Shown here in pieces: positions 27,001 through 35,710 of a stretch of DNA of 64,000 nt. The position numbers were made by a program, and so were the translations under genes. The stretch lies in NCBI GenBank assembly GCA_916700875.1, contig CAKAKS010000039.1, forward strand, positions 7,403,544-7,467,543. The letters run 5' to 3'. Position 1 is the stretch's first letter; each line of letters opens with the position of its first letter. Origin of the DNA: Sebastes aleutianus. Lineage: Eukaryota; Chordata; Actinopteri; Perciformes; Sebastidae. Below the pieces are notes generated by a model. The model had not been told where the DNA came from. It did no database searches and was given only the letters and a program-made list of their open reading frames with translations.

Positions 27001-28120
27001 CCTGACGCAATCCAGCTCTATTCCTCCACAAGGCCACAGTGAAGTGAATCACATCCATAATTTAGTTTGTCCTCGTTTGTCCTCTCTAATAACATATACA
27101 ACACATCAGATGTGCCCAGATTTGGATCTCTATCCTCTCAGAAACTAGAAGTACTGTATAGTCATCTTCTTTGCACTGCATGTTTAATCCCTGATCCCAC
27201 CCAAGATGCACTCTTTTGTTTGTAGTTTGCCTTGTTTTCATGCTGTTTTAATCTAAATTTGCATCCGGTTCTATTGTCCTAGTATGAGATTTTGCGCTTG
27301 GTTTGACAGATGACTGTCTGTATGTCGGCATATGTGAAACGGGTTCGTTCTAAAGTTGTTGTTTTTCTACTGCTGTCCTCATTTTAAAAGATACTCACGG
27401 TAAATTACAACTTAAATCATAGTTTTGGCCATCGTTTCTATTCATTGTAACTGAGATCTGACTAAGAAGAAGTCAGACGCGGCATGAAACCTGAGTATTC
27501 ATCACAGTTTACAGACAAACATCCTGGTGAAACTTTGACCTACTCTTCTTGCCATACTGTAGCTGTACATGCACAGCTTTCCTCCGCATTAAGTCGCTAT
27601 TACCGACATTTTGGGTTGCACTCACTTTTGGTTTTACCTCTAAAATTAGGTAAATCTGTTGTCTTATTTACAACCTGTCTCTTCATCTTAATGCAGTTCA
27701 ATAAAATAAACAACTTTTTAAGTTAGTTAATAATGTTACCCATGAATATATTGAATTATTTGTTATGACTACAGCCATGGTGATGTTTTTTCCTGCTGTG
27801 TAAGTGTTTGTGAACTCACCCCCTCCGTTCTTCTGACACAGGTAGGGGAACCTCCAGACGTTGCCCAGGCCTACAGAGAAGCCAACCTGGGCCAGGATGT
27901 ACTGGAGCTTGCTGTTCCAGGCCGGCCGCTCCTCCTCCTCTCCGTCCGAGCCCCCTTCCTCGACATCGCACTCTTTCCCTTCCCCCTCATGGTTGTTGAC
28001 GATCAGCGAGCTCTTCTTGAAGGAATCGTCACAGGCGTCCTCGTTGGAAAGCAGGTCCTTGACAGACTCTGTGACATCGTCGTCAAGCTCTCTCTTGACG
28101 GCCTTGCTGTTTTTGGGCAT
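5676..28120 (-). CDS. slc6a15: slc6a15, sodium-dependent neutral amino-acid transporter B0AT2 (complete CDS, 11 coding exons)
   Basis: A plasma-membrane SLC6/NSS symporter. In mammals it takes up branched-chain amino acids, proline and methionine with Na+, mainly in neurons (family knowledge). The eleven exons total 2217 nt (738 codons plus stop; mammalian protein about 730). They keep phase throughout and all use GT-AG. The protein opens MPKNSKAVKRELDDDVTESV, has an acidic cytosolic N-tail, and enters TM1 with the NSS signature GFSVGLGNVWRFPYLCQKNG. Twelve hydrophobic segments follow with the LeuT-fold order, including [18 protein letters not shown] (TM6). The C-tail ends RYGIGYLMADMPDMPESDL. 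It is far closer to SLC6A15 than to SLC6A17/18/20 at the N- and C-termini. The start is the first ATG of the exon in this frame. Largest introns are between exons 4 and 5 (6.1 kb) and exons 1 and 2 (5.4 kb). Confidence 0.96.
6126..6350. mobile_element. relic of a teleost non-autonomous DNA element (AAAGAGGACCTATTA family)
   Basis: The segment begins TTTAAAGAGGACCTATTACG and contains the typical TACAAAGCCCAAA and TGATGTCACCAAGTAAC stretches of a family I recognise in percomorphs. The far terminus is not clear. It lies in slc6a15 intron 10. Confidence 0.5.
7447..7609 (-). CDS. slc6a15: slc6a15 coding exon 10 (TM11)
   Basis: Acceptor CCTCAG and donor GAG|GTGAGT (complement ACTCAC at 7441-7446). 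The exon encodes FFEDLKDMLGFTPYRFYYYM, TM11 (YITPILLLVLLCASFIQL) and SAWIQEE, closely matching SLC6A15. Confidence 0.96.
8217..8376 (-). CDS. slc6a15: slc6a15 coding exon 9 (TM9-TM10)
   Basis: Acceptor GTCCTGCAG and donor AA|GTAAGT. It encodes GCCVLAFSIGLLFVQRSGNY (TM9), the MFDDYSATLP loop and TM10 (LLIVVVLENVAVAWVYGID). Phases 2 in and 2 out fit exons 8 and 10. Confidence 0.96.
8540..9060. repeat. A/T-rich degenerate tandem array with a LINE/SINE-tail-like start
   Basis: TAGATAGATAGATATGTTAT followed by TAATCCCAGTGGAA (8545-8575) resembles the tail of common fish retroposons. From about 8640 the sequence cycles through variants of TAGCAATAAACAAAAATTT / GCAACATAAAA with a loose period of about 20-30 bp. 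Apparent minus-strand open frames here are low-complexity artefacts. Confidence 0.7.
9147..9160. repeat. poly(G) run of 14
   Basis: Fourteen consecutive G bases on the plus strand, in slc6a15 intron 8, so C on the transcribed-sense strand. Length is likely unstable or mis-sequenced. Confidence 0.9.
9790..9982 (-). CDS. slc6a15: slc6a15 coding exon 8 (EL4 and TM8)
   Basis: Acceptor CCCTAACAG and donor ACAG|GTTAGA. It encodes [20 protein letters not shown], TM8 ([20 protein letters not shown]) and TIEGILTPLIDTFKVRKEFL, nearly identical to mammalian SLC6A15. The TM8 segment supplies the LeuT-type Na2-site region. Confidence 0.96.
10636..10945. mobile_element. hAT-like non-autonomous element
   Basis: The left end AGTGGTTTTCAAAC and the inverted right end CAGTGCTTCTCAAATG (read on minus) form the imperfect terminal inverted repeats typical of short hAT derivatives. 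Internal ACCCCCTG / TACCCCTAGGGG stretches fit the family. Located in slc6a15 intron 7. Confidence 0.55.
11293..11491 (-). CDS. slc6a15: slc6a15 coding exon 7 (large extracellular loop)
   Basis: Acceptor TTTTTCCAG and donor AATAAG|GTACAT. It encodes the hydrophilic loop NTNKIVDLLGNGIEESLIPH, then HINIS (an N-glycosylation sequon), SAEDYHRMIEIIKGVKEDQF and CSIEAELNK. This is the most divergent exon relative to mammals. Confidence 0.95.
12180..12421 (-). CDS. slc6a15: slc6a15 coding exon 6 (TM6-TM7)
   Basis: Acceptor GTGCTTTCAG and donor CACT|GTGAGT. It encodes LEIMLEAKVWREAATQVFFA, the unwound TM6 region [20 protein letters not shown], and TM7 (VSLINFFTSVLATLVVFAVL). Nearly identical to mammalian SLC6A15. 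Confidence 0.97.
12541..13010. mobile_element. teleost interspersed element, copy A (ends CTTCTTATATACAGTCTATG)
   Basis: This 470-bp segment is highly similar in the same orientation to 57119-57770, from AACCTCCGGGTCT through TAATAGCCAGCAGGGGGCGA to TGACGTCACGGTGACT and the terminal CTTCTTATATACAGTCTATG. Copy A lacks about 160 bp in the middle that copy B has. I recognise it as an abundant percomorph repeat; its class is uncertain. Confidence 0.75.
13040..13105. mobile_element. end fragment of GCAGTGTGTAGGATTT-family element
   Basis: GGTTGCAATCTGCAGCCTCA then CCGCTAGATGCCGTCAAATC and CACTGCAGCTTTAA match one end of an abundant teleost DNA element, also seen near 35640-35710 and (opposite end) near 80-120 and 21940. 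Confidence 0.55.
14335..15003. mobile_element. ATTAATCGATT-family repeat split by a nested 354-bp insertion
   Basis: The outer repeat (AATCGATTGG..., GACATTTTATAAACAAAACA..., ...TTGATTGATAATGAAAATAA) is a common teleost element. It is interrupted after 14610. AAAACAATTGGCAG occurs at 14597-14610 and again at 14965-14978, a 14-bp target-site duplication around the insert 14611-14964. Confidence 0.65.
14611..14964. mobile_element. nested insertion with 14-bp target-site duplication and internal inverted arms
   Basis: The 354-bp insert is flanked by exact 14-bp direct repeats. Inside it, the arms around 14738-14780 (AATGAGGAAGGAA...CCTTTATTATAGTGGC) and 14892-14930 (GCCACTATAATAAAGG...TTCCTTCCTCGTTGTC) are inverted copies. 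The class is not identified; the TSD length would suit a retroposon. Confidence 0.55.
15103..15213 (-). CDS. slc6a15: slc6a15 coding exon 5 (TM5)
   Basis: Acceptor CTTACAG and donor CCCAAG|GTAAAC. It encodes VMYFSSLFPYVVLLCFLVRA and LLLKGSVDGIRHMFTPK, 37 codons in phase 0. Close match to mammalian SLC6A15. Confidence 0.97.
16032..16069. repeat. perfect 18-bp inverted repeat with 2-nt spacer (hairpin/cruciform)
   Basis: TAAACCATCTCCCAGTGC at 16032-16049 is followed by AG and by its exact reverse complement at 16052-16069. The loop is too small for a microRNA precursor. I saw no transposon ends attached to it. Confidence 0.95.
16379..16642. repeat. minisatellite, unit of roughly 50 bp (GCCTAAACCTAAAGAAGTTG)
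   Basis: About five degenerate units contain AAAGAAGTTGTAGTTTTATT and TGCCTAAACCTAA. The same motif family recurs near 21040-21075 and is a frequent teleost satellite-like repeat. Confidence 0.85.
18560..18880. mobile_element. internal fragment of the AAAGGGGACATATTATG element
   Basis: GCAAAGAGACGAAACTCCGG, TTTCAGTCCAAAATGGCAGA and TGGCAATATACGTTCTTTG match the interior of the complete copy at 44057-44748 in the same orientation. The middle is interrupted by about 100 bp not present there. Terminal repeats are missing. Confidence 0.65.
21309..21490 (-). CDS. slc6a15: slc6a15 coding exon 4 (EL2 and TM4)
   Basis: Acceptor GTCCATAG and donor GGGAAG|GTAAGG. It encodes VVPECEKSSATTYYWYREAL, the sequon NIS in EL2, and TM4 (WKMTLCLLAAWSIVCLAMIK) ending IQSSGK. 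Close match to mammalian SLC6A15. Confidence 0.97.
21609..21735 (-). CDS. slc6a15: slc6a15 coding exon 3 (TM3)
   Basis: Acceptor GCCTGTAG and donor ACAT|GTAAGA. It encodes VCFFVALYYNVIISWSLFYF, then SQSFQQPLPWHECPLVKSKN. Exon 3 leaves one base that joins AT of exon 4. Confidence 0.97.
21936..22080. mobile_element. composite of two teleost repeat fragments
   Basis: TTAAAGGAACAGTGTGTAAC starts as the GTGCAGTGTGTAGGATTT family, then switches near 22000 to GTCTGGCGACCTGTACAGGG and CGATGTCAGCTGGGATCGGC, a widespread fish retroposon fragment. Lies in slc6a15 intron 2. Confidence 0.6.
22306..22463 (-). CDS. slc6a15: slc6a15 coding exon 2 (TM1 end to TM3 start)
   Basis: Acceptor ACTGGCAG and donor TGTGTG|GTGAGT. 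It encodes AYLVPYLILLILIGIPLFFL (TM2), ELAVGQRIRRGSIGVWNYIS and PRLGGIGFASCV. The split glycine codon with exon 1 restores NGGGAY. Confidence 0.97.
24510..24767. mobile_element. ATTAATCGATT-family interspersed repeat
   Basis: GCTGAAACAATTAGTTGATT through TTTCTGACATTTTATAGACA to GATTAATCAATAATGAAAGT is a characteristic teleost repeat with roughly inverted, TAATCGATT-rich ends. Confidence 0.65.
25215..25435. mobile_element. ATTAATCGATT-family interspersed repeat
   Basis: AGAGCTGCAACAGTTGTCCG at the left and ATAATCATTATTTGCAGCAC at the right are inverted ends, rich in AATCGATT-like motifs. It is a shorter copy than 24510-24767. Confidence 0.65.
27820..28120 (-). CDS. slc6a15: slc6a15 coding exon 1 (N-terminal tail and TM1)
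   Basis: The ATG is at 28118-28120 and the donor is GGGG|GTGAGT (complement at 27814-27819). It encodes 100 codons: an acidic cytosolic tail (residues 1-65) with runs such as EEGGSDGEEEERPAW, then the TM1 signature FSVGLGNVWRFPYLCQ. The upstream 115 nt stays open in this frame but contains no ATG, and the family also begins MPKNSK, so the start is secure. Confidence 0.96.
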
Positions 28121-28331
28121 TTGATAAAGCAAACAAGGGGCGAGGGGGTGGAAGTCTTTGTAGTTGGCAGGCTGGAAGGGCAAAGACCGGCGTCTGGCGG
28201 GGAAAAAGTCACTGTTTTTTTTACTTTGATGGTGCAAAACTGCGAGTTTGAAGGTGTCCGTGGGGGTTTGAGACAGTTTGTGAAGGTTGAGTGATCAGGA
28301 AGTGGTTTATTTCGTCATTATCACCAAATGT
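28121..28331 (-). other. probable slc6a15 5'UTR part of exon 1
   Basis: On the minus strand a pyrimidine-rich acceptor TTCTGCTCCGCAG ends at 28332, about 211 bp before the ATG. This suggests that at least one non-coding exon lies further upstream. Confidence 0.5.
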
Positions 28332-28740
28332 CTGCGGAGCAGAAGAGGAAACATTGCAGTTAGTAGAAAAGTAATAATGGTGGAAGAGCTTGTGTCAGTG
28401 CTTTGTCACTAAGAAAATGATGAGCTGCTGCTAAGAGTCTAGTCATCAGTTTGTTTCAGCCTCTATTTTCCCTTCATAAATTACTGTCCAACTGGTTTTA
28501 CTCTAAATTCACTTTGTTTAAACAAAACCTGCTGAAGAACAAGCTTTCTGTAAACCTTGTTTTACAGATCAGAAATGTAAAAATTAAAACCCAAACTTTA
28601 ATCCTTTACAGTAATTTAACAAAGCAGTAACGTTGTTTTATGATATCAAATAGAAGAGTGATTCTTTTTTCCTCCACTAATGTAAATGTGAATTTGACAG
28701 ATGAAGAGAAATGATTACAGCTCCCTGCTACTTGTTTTAT

Positions 28741-28849
28741 TGTTTATAGAACAGATTACATATTTGCCTTACACGTGTATGTACTCTTTAACTTTTTTTT
28801 TAATGGTCTCATGTCCTTTGGTTTCTTGAAAGGCACTATATAAATCCAA

Positions 28850-28887
<38 letters not shown>
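28741..28887. mobile_element. retroposon tail ending in (TTA)n
   Basis: AGGCACTATATAAATCCAAG followed by twelve TTA units (28851-28887) is the 3' end typical of fish LINE/SINE copies. Confidence 0.65.
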
Positions 28888-28888
<1 letters not shown>

Positions 28889-29130
28889 GAAAATAATTAA
28901 CAATTTCACACTCTGAGCTTATCCCACACCATTTTATCTGACTGGGAAACAGTCCATACAAAAGAATTATTGCTTTATCCGAGTTATTTCTCACATGGAA
29001 ATCACATGACTGGCTGGTGGCAGAAAAAAAAAATCAATGAATGGGGATCATTTTATTACACTGTTCTAAAAAAAACAAAAACAAACCAGGCCAGGGAGCT
29101 ACAGCCTGGTTGTGGACGGTGACAGGTGGA

Positions 29131-29862
29131 TTGTTAACAATTGCTGTTAATTTACAGCTGGATTTCAACAGTATTAACCTGTTATTACTAAAAACAGTGC
29201 TTTACTGTTAATACAAAAGAAAACCTGTTAAATTACGCTCATAGGCCGTTTTTTAACTGAACTATAATGCATTCTTAAAAAACATCACTTTACTGCTGAT
29301 CAACTGTCTAAAGTATCATCAATAACAGTTTCATGCAGTACAGTATTTGTTTTGATTCTGGGACCTGATCTGCTCATGTGAGGCTTGTACATTGTACATG
29401 ATTGTAAAATCAGTGAATTAGCTTTATTGTTCTTCACTCACATGTTGTTATGGTTTGCATTCTGTGCTTGTAGCCAGCTACAGACATCAACAACTCTATT
29501 ATAGCCTTTTTCCTAACGAGTGCCTTTAATTGTATTTAGTGTGACTATTCCTATGTCTGAAACCTGCTAAGTCTATTCATCTAGGCAAACAATAATGTTT
29601 ATTAAAATGTATGTAATAGTGCATTAAAACAAATCAGTAAGATAATGTAAAAAGAAGGTGAAAACAGCCATATAACGTATCTTTAAACAGTAAATTAACT
29701 GTAAAATACTGTGAAATTAATAATAAAAAAACTGTATTTTTCATTTACAGTACAAAGCTGTAAATTTCAGCGACAGTACAATAATGTTAATTTTACAGTA
29801 ACATAAAGGAAACCCTGCTGCCAGCTCTTTACTGTTATTTTACTGGGAAATTCTTAACAGTG
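29131..29862. mobile_element. TGTTAAC-ended DNA-element-like insertion, copy 1
   Basis: The left end TTGTTAACAATTGC and the right end (inverse CTGTTAAGAATTTC) form imperfect inverted ends. The segment is flanked by 24-bp direct repeats (29107-29130 and 29863-29886, one mismatch). The part 29432-29862 recurs inverted at 31877-32338. Confidence 0.6.
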
Positions 29863-30954
29863 TGGTTGTGGATGGTGACAGGTGGAGGTGGAGGGATGAT
29901 GGAGTAGATCACGTTTCCATCCTTCTGAATAATTGAAAGGGAGGAGGCCATTTGCATACGAACCCAAACACACTCTTTTTCTCTGCAGGATGGGGAAAGC
30001 CCTCTTCTATACAGTCTAGATCTATACAGTATAGATCTACACAGTATAAATGATATCAACACCCAAAATACAATGTGTGACATGCGCCCTATAATAAAAA
30101 GGGTGGAGGAGGAAACAAAAGGTTTTGTCCTGTAGAAATCATCATTTATTCACATGTTTCACACTAAAAAGCGTTGGAAATGATTCAAGGGTGTGGACAC
30201 GAGGTGGTGGTTTAAGGTGCGCAACATCCCTCTCTTTATACATTTCATCATAGGGCGTCTTGCTTATCAATATTACATTATATGTGCGTAAAAACGCATC
30301 ACTGGCGCGAAATATCCCGGAAATATTGCAGAAAAACAACATCCCCTCCTCTCTCTTTCTTTCTTTCACCCACCAAGCAGAGGATTAAGTGATTAATAGA
30401 TTTCCTTTACCGCTTCCAGATTAGCCTGGTTTTTTGTATGAGGCAAAGGCCGTCGTTTCATAATCCCTTGAACGCAACACAGCAGCCGAAATGATGCTGA
30501 GTATAACCTTCACATGGAAGTGACATATCGCAGTGTATTGCATGAGAATGAGGATTTTATTATAGTCTGAGAGAATGAATGAGATGAGCGCACAAAGACA
30601 AATAGGCTTTTTCCCCCCTCCTCTCTCTCTGTCTGCACATGACTCAGGAGTGATGAGTCAATAATAAACAGGCCGACTGTAAGGCTATATACAATGTGGA
30701 AAAAAACACAAAAAGGATAATAAAAAGGAAAAAATTAACCCAACAAATCCCACCCGTGCCATGTGGCTCGTTGTTCTGCCCATGCAGGCACAATTTGTTC
30801 TCTAAGGAATGCGCATAAATTACTGCCCATGACATCCGTGTGAGGTGTTTCATCATTCAGCCACATCCTGCACTCTGGTACCTCAGTCAGCTTCTCACAC
30901 ATCATCATTAACCTTATAATAAACCCCATAAATAGAGGATGCTGGTGTGTTTTT

Positions 30955-30960
30955 ACTCAC
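30955..30960 (-). other. candidate splice donor of a non-coding slc6a15 first exon
   Basis: The minus strand reads CACTG|GTGAGTAAAA. It sits about 2.6 kb upstream of the predicted 5'UTR acceptor at 28332. The only support is the good donor match and the position. Confidence 0.25.
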
Positions 30961-31785
30961 CAGTGTAGAATAACAAGTCGTCCTTTTTTCTGAATCCGTT
31001 TCAAGGAATGAAATTATGAGAGCACATGCACGAGGAATACATTATCACTTGTGTCTATATACCCAGTCAGATGAGTGTGGAGTCTCAGAGAGCATAAAGC
31101 AGGCTGAGGTCTGGCACTGTGTGTTTCTATAGAAGCTCAGCCAGGATCACTGCACGCTCAGAGGGGTGCTGCACCATTTACGCACCTATAAAAGATCAAA
31201 TTCACACTCTTTATTCATCATATATCTCACCACACATGGGGTTAAATCTCTTTATTTCACACTGAGTATTATATGTGATAGTAATAATTAAGATTTAAGA
31301 TAAAATGAGCGTTTTTGTTTTCTGTAACCCCCCTGTTCCATTTGGCAAAGTCCACTACTACAGAGAAAGGGGGCTGGCTCACACGGATGAGTCGCAATGT
31401 GCCTCTGTTTATAAACCTTGGATGTTTATACACTTTACACACATTATAGAGGTTTATTTACATACTGTTCTTTCATATCGGAATATACGCTGTTAAGATT
31501 TTAACATGTAAAAGAGGAGGTTTTTTTGGGCAAGGTTGGCATTTTTACGCGTCATCCACCCACATCGAGGCTATTGCGAAAAAAAAGAAAAATTACCATA
31601 TACGCCAGACCAGACAGAAATCCTTTTTTTAAATTTTTTTTTTCTAAATCATGAAAAAAAACACCATGAGACATATTCCTTTATACACAGACCATGCAGT
31701 TTATTTAAAACATATTTAGATATGATGCAATATGGTCAATTATGTCACCTACTTTTACATTTTAATGAAATTAAGTTTTTTTTTT

Positions 31786-31872
31786 TAATTTAACCTTTAT
31801 TTAACCAGGTAGTACTCATTGAGATTAAGAATCTCTTTTGCAAGAGAGACCTGGCCAAGGCAGCAGCATTTA
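31786..31872. mobile_element. teleost repeat fragment (AACCTTTATTTAACCAGGTA)
   Basis: AACCTTTATTTAACCAGGTA, TTGAGATTAAGAATCTCTTT and GAGACCTGGCCAAGGCAGCA match a very common fish interspersed repeat. It abuts the element at 31877. Confidence 0.65.
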
Positions 31873-31876
31873 AACA

Positions 31877-32338
31877 CACTGTTTCTGAATTTCCCAGTAA
31901 AATAATATTAAAGAACTGGCAGCAGGGTTGCCTTTATGTTACTGTAAAATTAACATTATTATACTTTTGCTGAAATGTACAGCTTTGTACTGTTAATGAA
32001 AAATACTGGGTTTTTTTTACAGTATTTTACAGTTAATTTACTGTTTAAAGATACATTATATAGCTGTTTTTCCACCTTTCTTTTACATTATCTTACTGAT
32101 TTGTTTTAATGCACTATTTAGGTTGTATTTTTTTTACATACGTTTTAATAAACATTATTTTTTGCCTAGATGAATAGACTCAGCAGGTTACAGAAATAGG
32201 AATAGTCACACTAAATACAATTAAAGGCACTTGTTAGGAAAAAGGCTATAATAGACTTGTTGACACTTTTCCCAAAATGTCTGTCTATAGCTGGCTACAA
32301 GCACAGAATGCAAACCATAACAACATGTGAGTGAAGAA
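31877..32338. mobile_element. TGTTAAC-ended element, copy 2 (inverted relative to copy 1)
   Basis: CACTGTTTCTGAATTTCCCA through TGGCAGCAGGGTTGCCTTTA to ACATGTGAGTGAAG is the reverse complement of 29432-29862 with scattered differences. Confidence 0.7.
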
Positions 32339-33147
32339 CTCACAGAAAGGAAATAATAAAACTTCCTTTGGTGGCGAAGAATTAGTTACTTTGCTGATTA
32401 TAATTTCACGTACAAAATATATTTTTTTTATGAAGTACAGTCATAGATTAAGATCCCTAACACATACTGTATATAAGTAGCTAGAATAAGCAGTTAACAG
32501 TATGGCCCTGGCACGACTGTGTGGTAAGGGTTTGAGAGAGTAGTGGGTAAAGTTAAGCGCTACAACCTCATAGTGAAACGATATGACTAAAAAAAAACTT
32601 AAACTGGGTCGTGGGAGGGAACTGTGTGCACTCATCCACCTCCCCTTCACATCACAGTTTCAGGGTCACACTTCTATTGTGCCACTTTCACATAATCCTT
32701 CTTAATCTCACCTTTTTTTTCTGCATATGTTGAGCTTGGGCTATCATTCTGTGTCCATTTAATCAAAACTTAGTTCCTTTTTGGCAATTTTTTTTTGTTT
32801 GTTTACTTGTTGAAATTTGCTGAAACTCCGTTTTGAAATCCTCAAGGACAGCAACATATTGCATCTTGCTTTGATAAGACAAGAAGTAATAATAAGACTA
32901 AACCTATATCTCAGTAAAATTGTATTGGCTGCCAGCCAAAAAGCAATAACTAAAAACAGGTAGAAAACCAAACCTCCCGGACTTCAACAATGCATCCATT
33001 GTAAGGGATACATTTGTGATGGAAAAACTGATGTTTTCCCAGAGGAAATAAGGGGCGACCTTTCCCAGAAAATGGGAGAATAGGATCACCTTCACTGCAA
33101 ACAATGAGTACTCTCTCCGCATGCTTTAAATCTCAGGACAATATGGA

Positions 33148-33413
33148 TTTAAAGGGGACATATCATGCTAATTTTCAGGGTCATTCATGTATTCTGGGTT
33201 TCTTCTAGAACATGTTTACATGCTTTAATGTTCAAAAAACACATTATTTTCCTCATACTGTGTATACGAATATACCTGTATTCACCCTCTGTCTGAAATG
33301 CTCTGTTTTAGCACCCTGTCTCTTTAAGACACCCTAATATTAAAGCCGAGTCTGCTCTGATTGGCTTGCGAGAAACAAATGTATGTGCACAAGCACAGAG
33401 ATGTGCCCTTTAA
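33148..33413. mobile_element. internally deleted AAAGGGGACATATCATG element
   Basis: It starts TTTAAAGGGGACATATCATG, continues CTAGAACATGTTTACATGCT and ATACCTGTATTCACCCTCTG, and ends near TGCCCTTTAA. The complete relative is 44057-44748. Confidence 0.65.
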
Positions 33414-34331
33414 GGTGGCATTACCTGAAAAAAAGTTTACTGTTGCCTTATTTTGATGAATCAAATGTCCATAGTCGAGGAGATTACTTTCTTGTTTTTT
33501 CTCCTGGAAACTGTGCTTGTTTTTATTTTTCGGGTTAAATCATTGAGATGGAATTCATGCAAATGCACATTGGAAAGGAGAGACTGAAACCACCCATGTC
33601 TATTTGTCCTGAGTTGCCCCAGAGTCTGGTTTGATATCCACCCACACTGTTTAAGGTGCATCGAGGACATCATCACAGAAATCTCTCAGTAGTAGTCAGG
33701 AGGTCTTTTCTAGGCCAAAATGTGTGTGTGTGTAAGCGTGTGTATCTGATGCTCACACAAATCCTATTATTTCCAGTTCATAGCTCCTATCACGGCTCTG
33801 AAGAGTATTGTGTCGTATATATCTCTCTCTGTGCTCCTGACGTGAACACAGCCCGTCGTCCTCACTGTACAAAATGTCCAGGATTTTTGGCTGCTCGCTG
33901 CACTTTTCACTCTCCGCAGGAGCTCAGCGAGAGCAGCCTAAGTAACACACTTATTGATCGCTGCTAATAGCCTCCATCTCATCAGCAGGGCCGCACTGAG
34001 AGCATGTGGGAGGAAAGCATGTTAATTCTATTAGTGCATGTATATTTTGTTTGGCTGATGACACATTATCTAGGTACATGCCATCACCCATTGAAAAGCC
34101 AAGAGAGGTTTTAGTATTGCATAATCACCTTCTGGTCAGAGTGTAATGCTGCTTCGTCCTTTGCCCTTTCAAAGCGTGTTTGAGCAGATCACCTCCTGTG
34201 GTCAGCTCCCTGGTTGGAATATGTGCCAGTATGGTGTGTGTGAGTGCAGTGGTGACATATGTGTTTAGACAACCTAAAGAGATAATAAGAGTCTAAAGCC
34301 AGCCTAAAAGGACAGAGGGGTTGTTTATCAG

Positions 34332-34966
34332 CAGTTCCCAATCCTTTTCCTTGAGGGACCCCTTTTCTATCATTGAGTAAACTGACGACCCCTGACTAAG
34401 TGACATATTTTATGTATATTTCATATTGTATTCATAATAACAGTACAGAAAAACGGATAAACTATACAATTAACCCAAATAGTGAATGCAATAACGGCAG
34501 GAAGTTTGTGCAAAACGAGCGATTTGGATGAATTTTGAGCAGATTATTTCCTGTGAATATTGCATCAGAGATGAGTTTTCCTGTTATTTTTTAGGATCCT
34601 GTAATCATATTCTTTGTATTATGTATTTTTGTTTTATTTCTAACAATGGTACATACTTAAAAGGCTTGTTTTTTTTTTGACAAATTCAGTGTTTTCTTCT
34701 CCCTGCCGCTTGGCCACTGTTCTATTAGTTCTTTGGTTGTTTTAACTGTGTACTTTTCAAATTATTAAGTTTATATCTTACATAACAATCTAGACTTTAA
34801 AAATAACAATTTAATTTAGTTTTCTTCACAAAAATTGTTGAAATGCTGAGATATAGGCCAACTGTATATTTGTATACACCCCTTAAAATCAAGAAGGCCT
34901 CACGACCCCTCGTGAAGCTTTGGCGACCCCTAGTGGGGGTCGGGACCCCCAGGTTGGGAACTAGTG
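34332..34966. mobile_element. hAT-like non-autonomous element
   Basis: The left end CAGTTCCCAATCCTTTTCC and right end GGGGGTCGGGACCCCCAGGT then TGGGAACTAGTGG are inverted repeats of the CAGTGGTTCCCAACC type. GACCCC repeats near each end fit this family. Confidence 0.7.
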
Positions 34967-35399
34967 GTTTAGATGAATACGTTAGTCTAATCTGCCTGAC
35001 TCATTGATCCTTTATCTCACTGAGGTTTATTCAAGTTAGAATCTATTGCCCCCGACCACGGCTCTGAAATACCAGTAGCCTAACTGTGTATTGACGAAAC
35101 CATAACGCTGTCCGTGGTGCTGAAGTAGCAGATGGATTTGTAATTGCGACTTTTTCTCAGAGTCCTGCCCTTCTGTCTGTTTCGTCTTGGATCGATAATA
35201 TTCTCTAAATATAGTTATTTATTTCTGTAAAAATGACAAAATCAAAACAGTCGTTCATGGGGCAGTTCAATAGTCGTGGGTGCACCAGGTCCGTCCCCCC
35301 TGTTAGAAATGAACAAATCATCTACCGAGCACAGCATCGCATTGAGCTAAATGCATGCTAACAATAAGAATCCTAACATGTTGATTTTAGAGTGTTAAC

Positions 35400-35710
35400 A
35401 TGCAGAAATGGTATATAATATTAATAAGTATGTTTTCTTCAGTGTTTAATCACCTGCAAATAATAATCGTTGTGTTTTCATTACCTTAGAATGAGTTGTT
35501 TATATCTACAAAAGGAGCGAGACCTCTTCGCGGAGCCGGCCGCCACGTTTCTCCAGTAGCCCAAAACGGACAAACCAAACACTGCCTCTAAAGAGAGACA
35601 TTCATGTTTTCGCATCTACCACTGTAGTTCTCCTACACACTTGGCACACGGGAGAAGTTTCAGTCGGTTGTAATCTACAACGTCACCACTAGATGCCGAC
35701 AGATCCTACA
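35400..35710. mobile_element. GCAGTGTGTAGGATTT-family element, partial
   Basis: GCAGAAATGGTATATAATAT, TAATCACCTGCAAATAATAA, TTACCTTAGAATGAGTTGTT and CACTAGATGCCGACAGATCC followed by TACACACCTTAA follow the order of an abundant percomorph DNA element. The left terminus is degraded. Confidence 0.7.

Larger units (their letters stand above)
22464..27819. other. slc6a15 intron 1 (5.4 kb)
   Basis: No coding exon seen. It holds two ATTAATCGATT-family repeats (24510-24767 and 25215-25435), short CA-rich stretches near 22610-22800, an A run at about 26981-26995, and otherwise unassigned sequence. Confidence 0.7.

Noticed and set aside
28121..28237. N-terminal extension of slc6a15 upstream of MPKNSK
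   Set aside because: The frame is open but has no ATG (28235-28237 reads TTG on minus), and the family starts at MPKNSK.
31155..31175. REST/NRSE silencer site near the slc6a15 upstream region
   Set aside because: On the minus strand only the CAGCACC half matches well; the GGACAGCGCC half does not.
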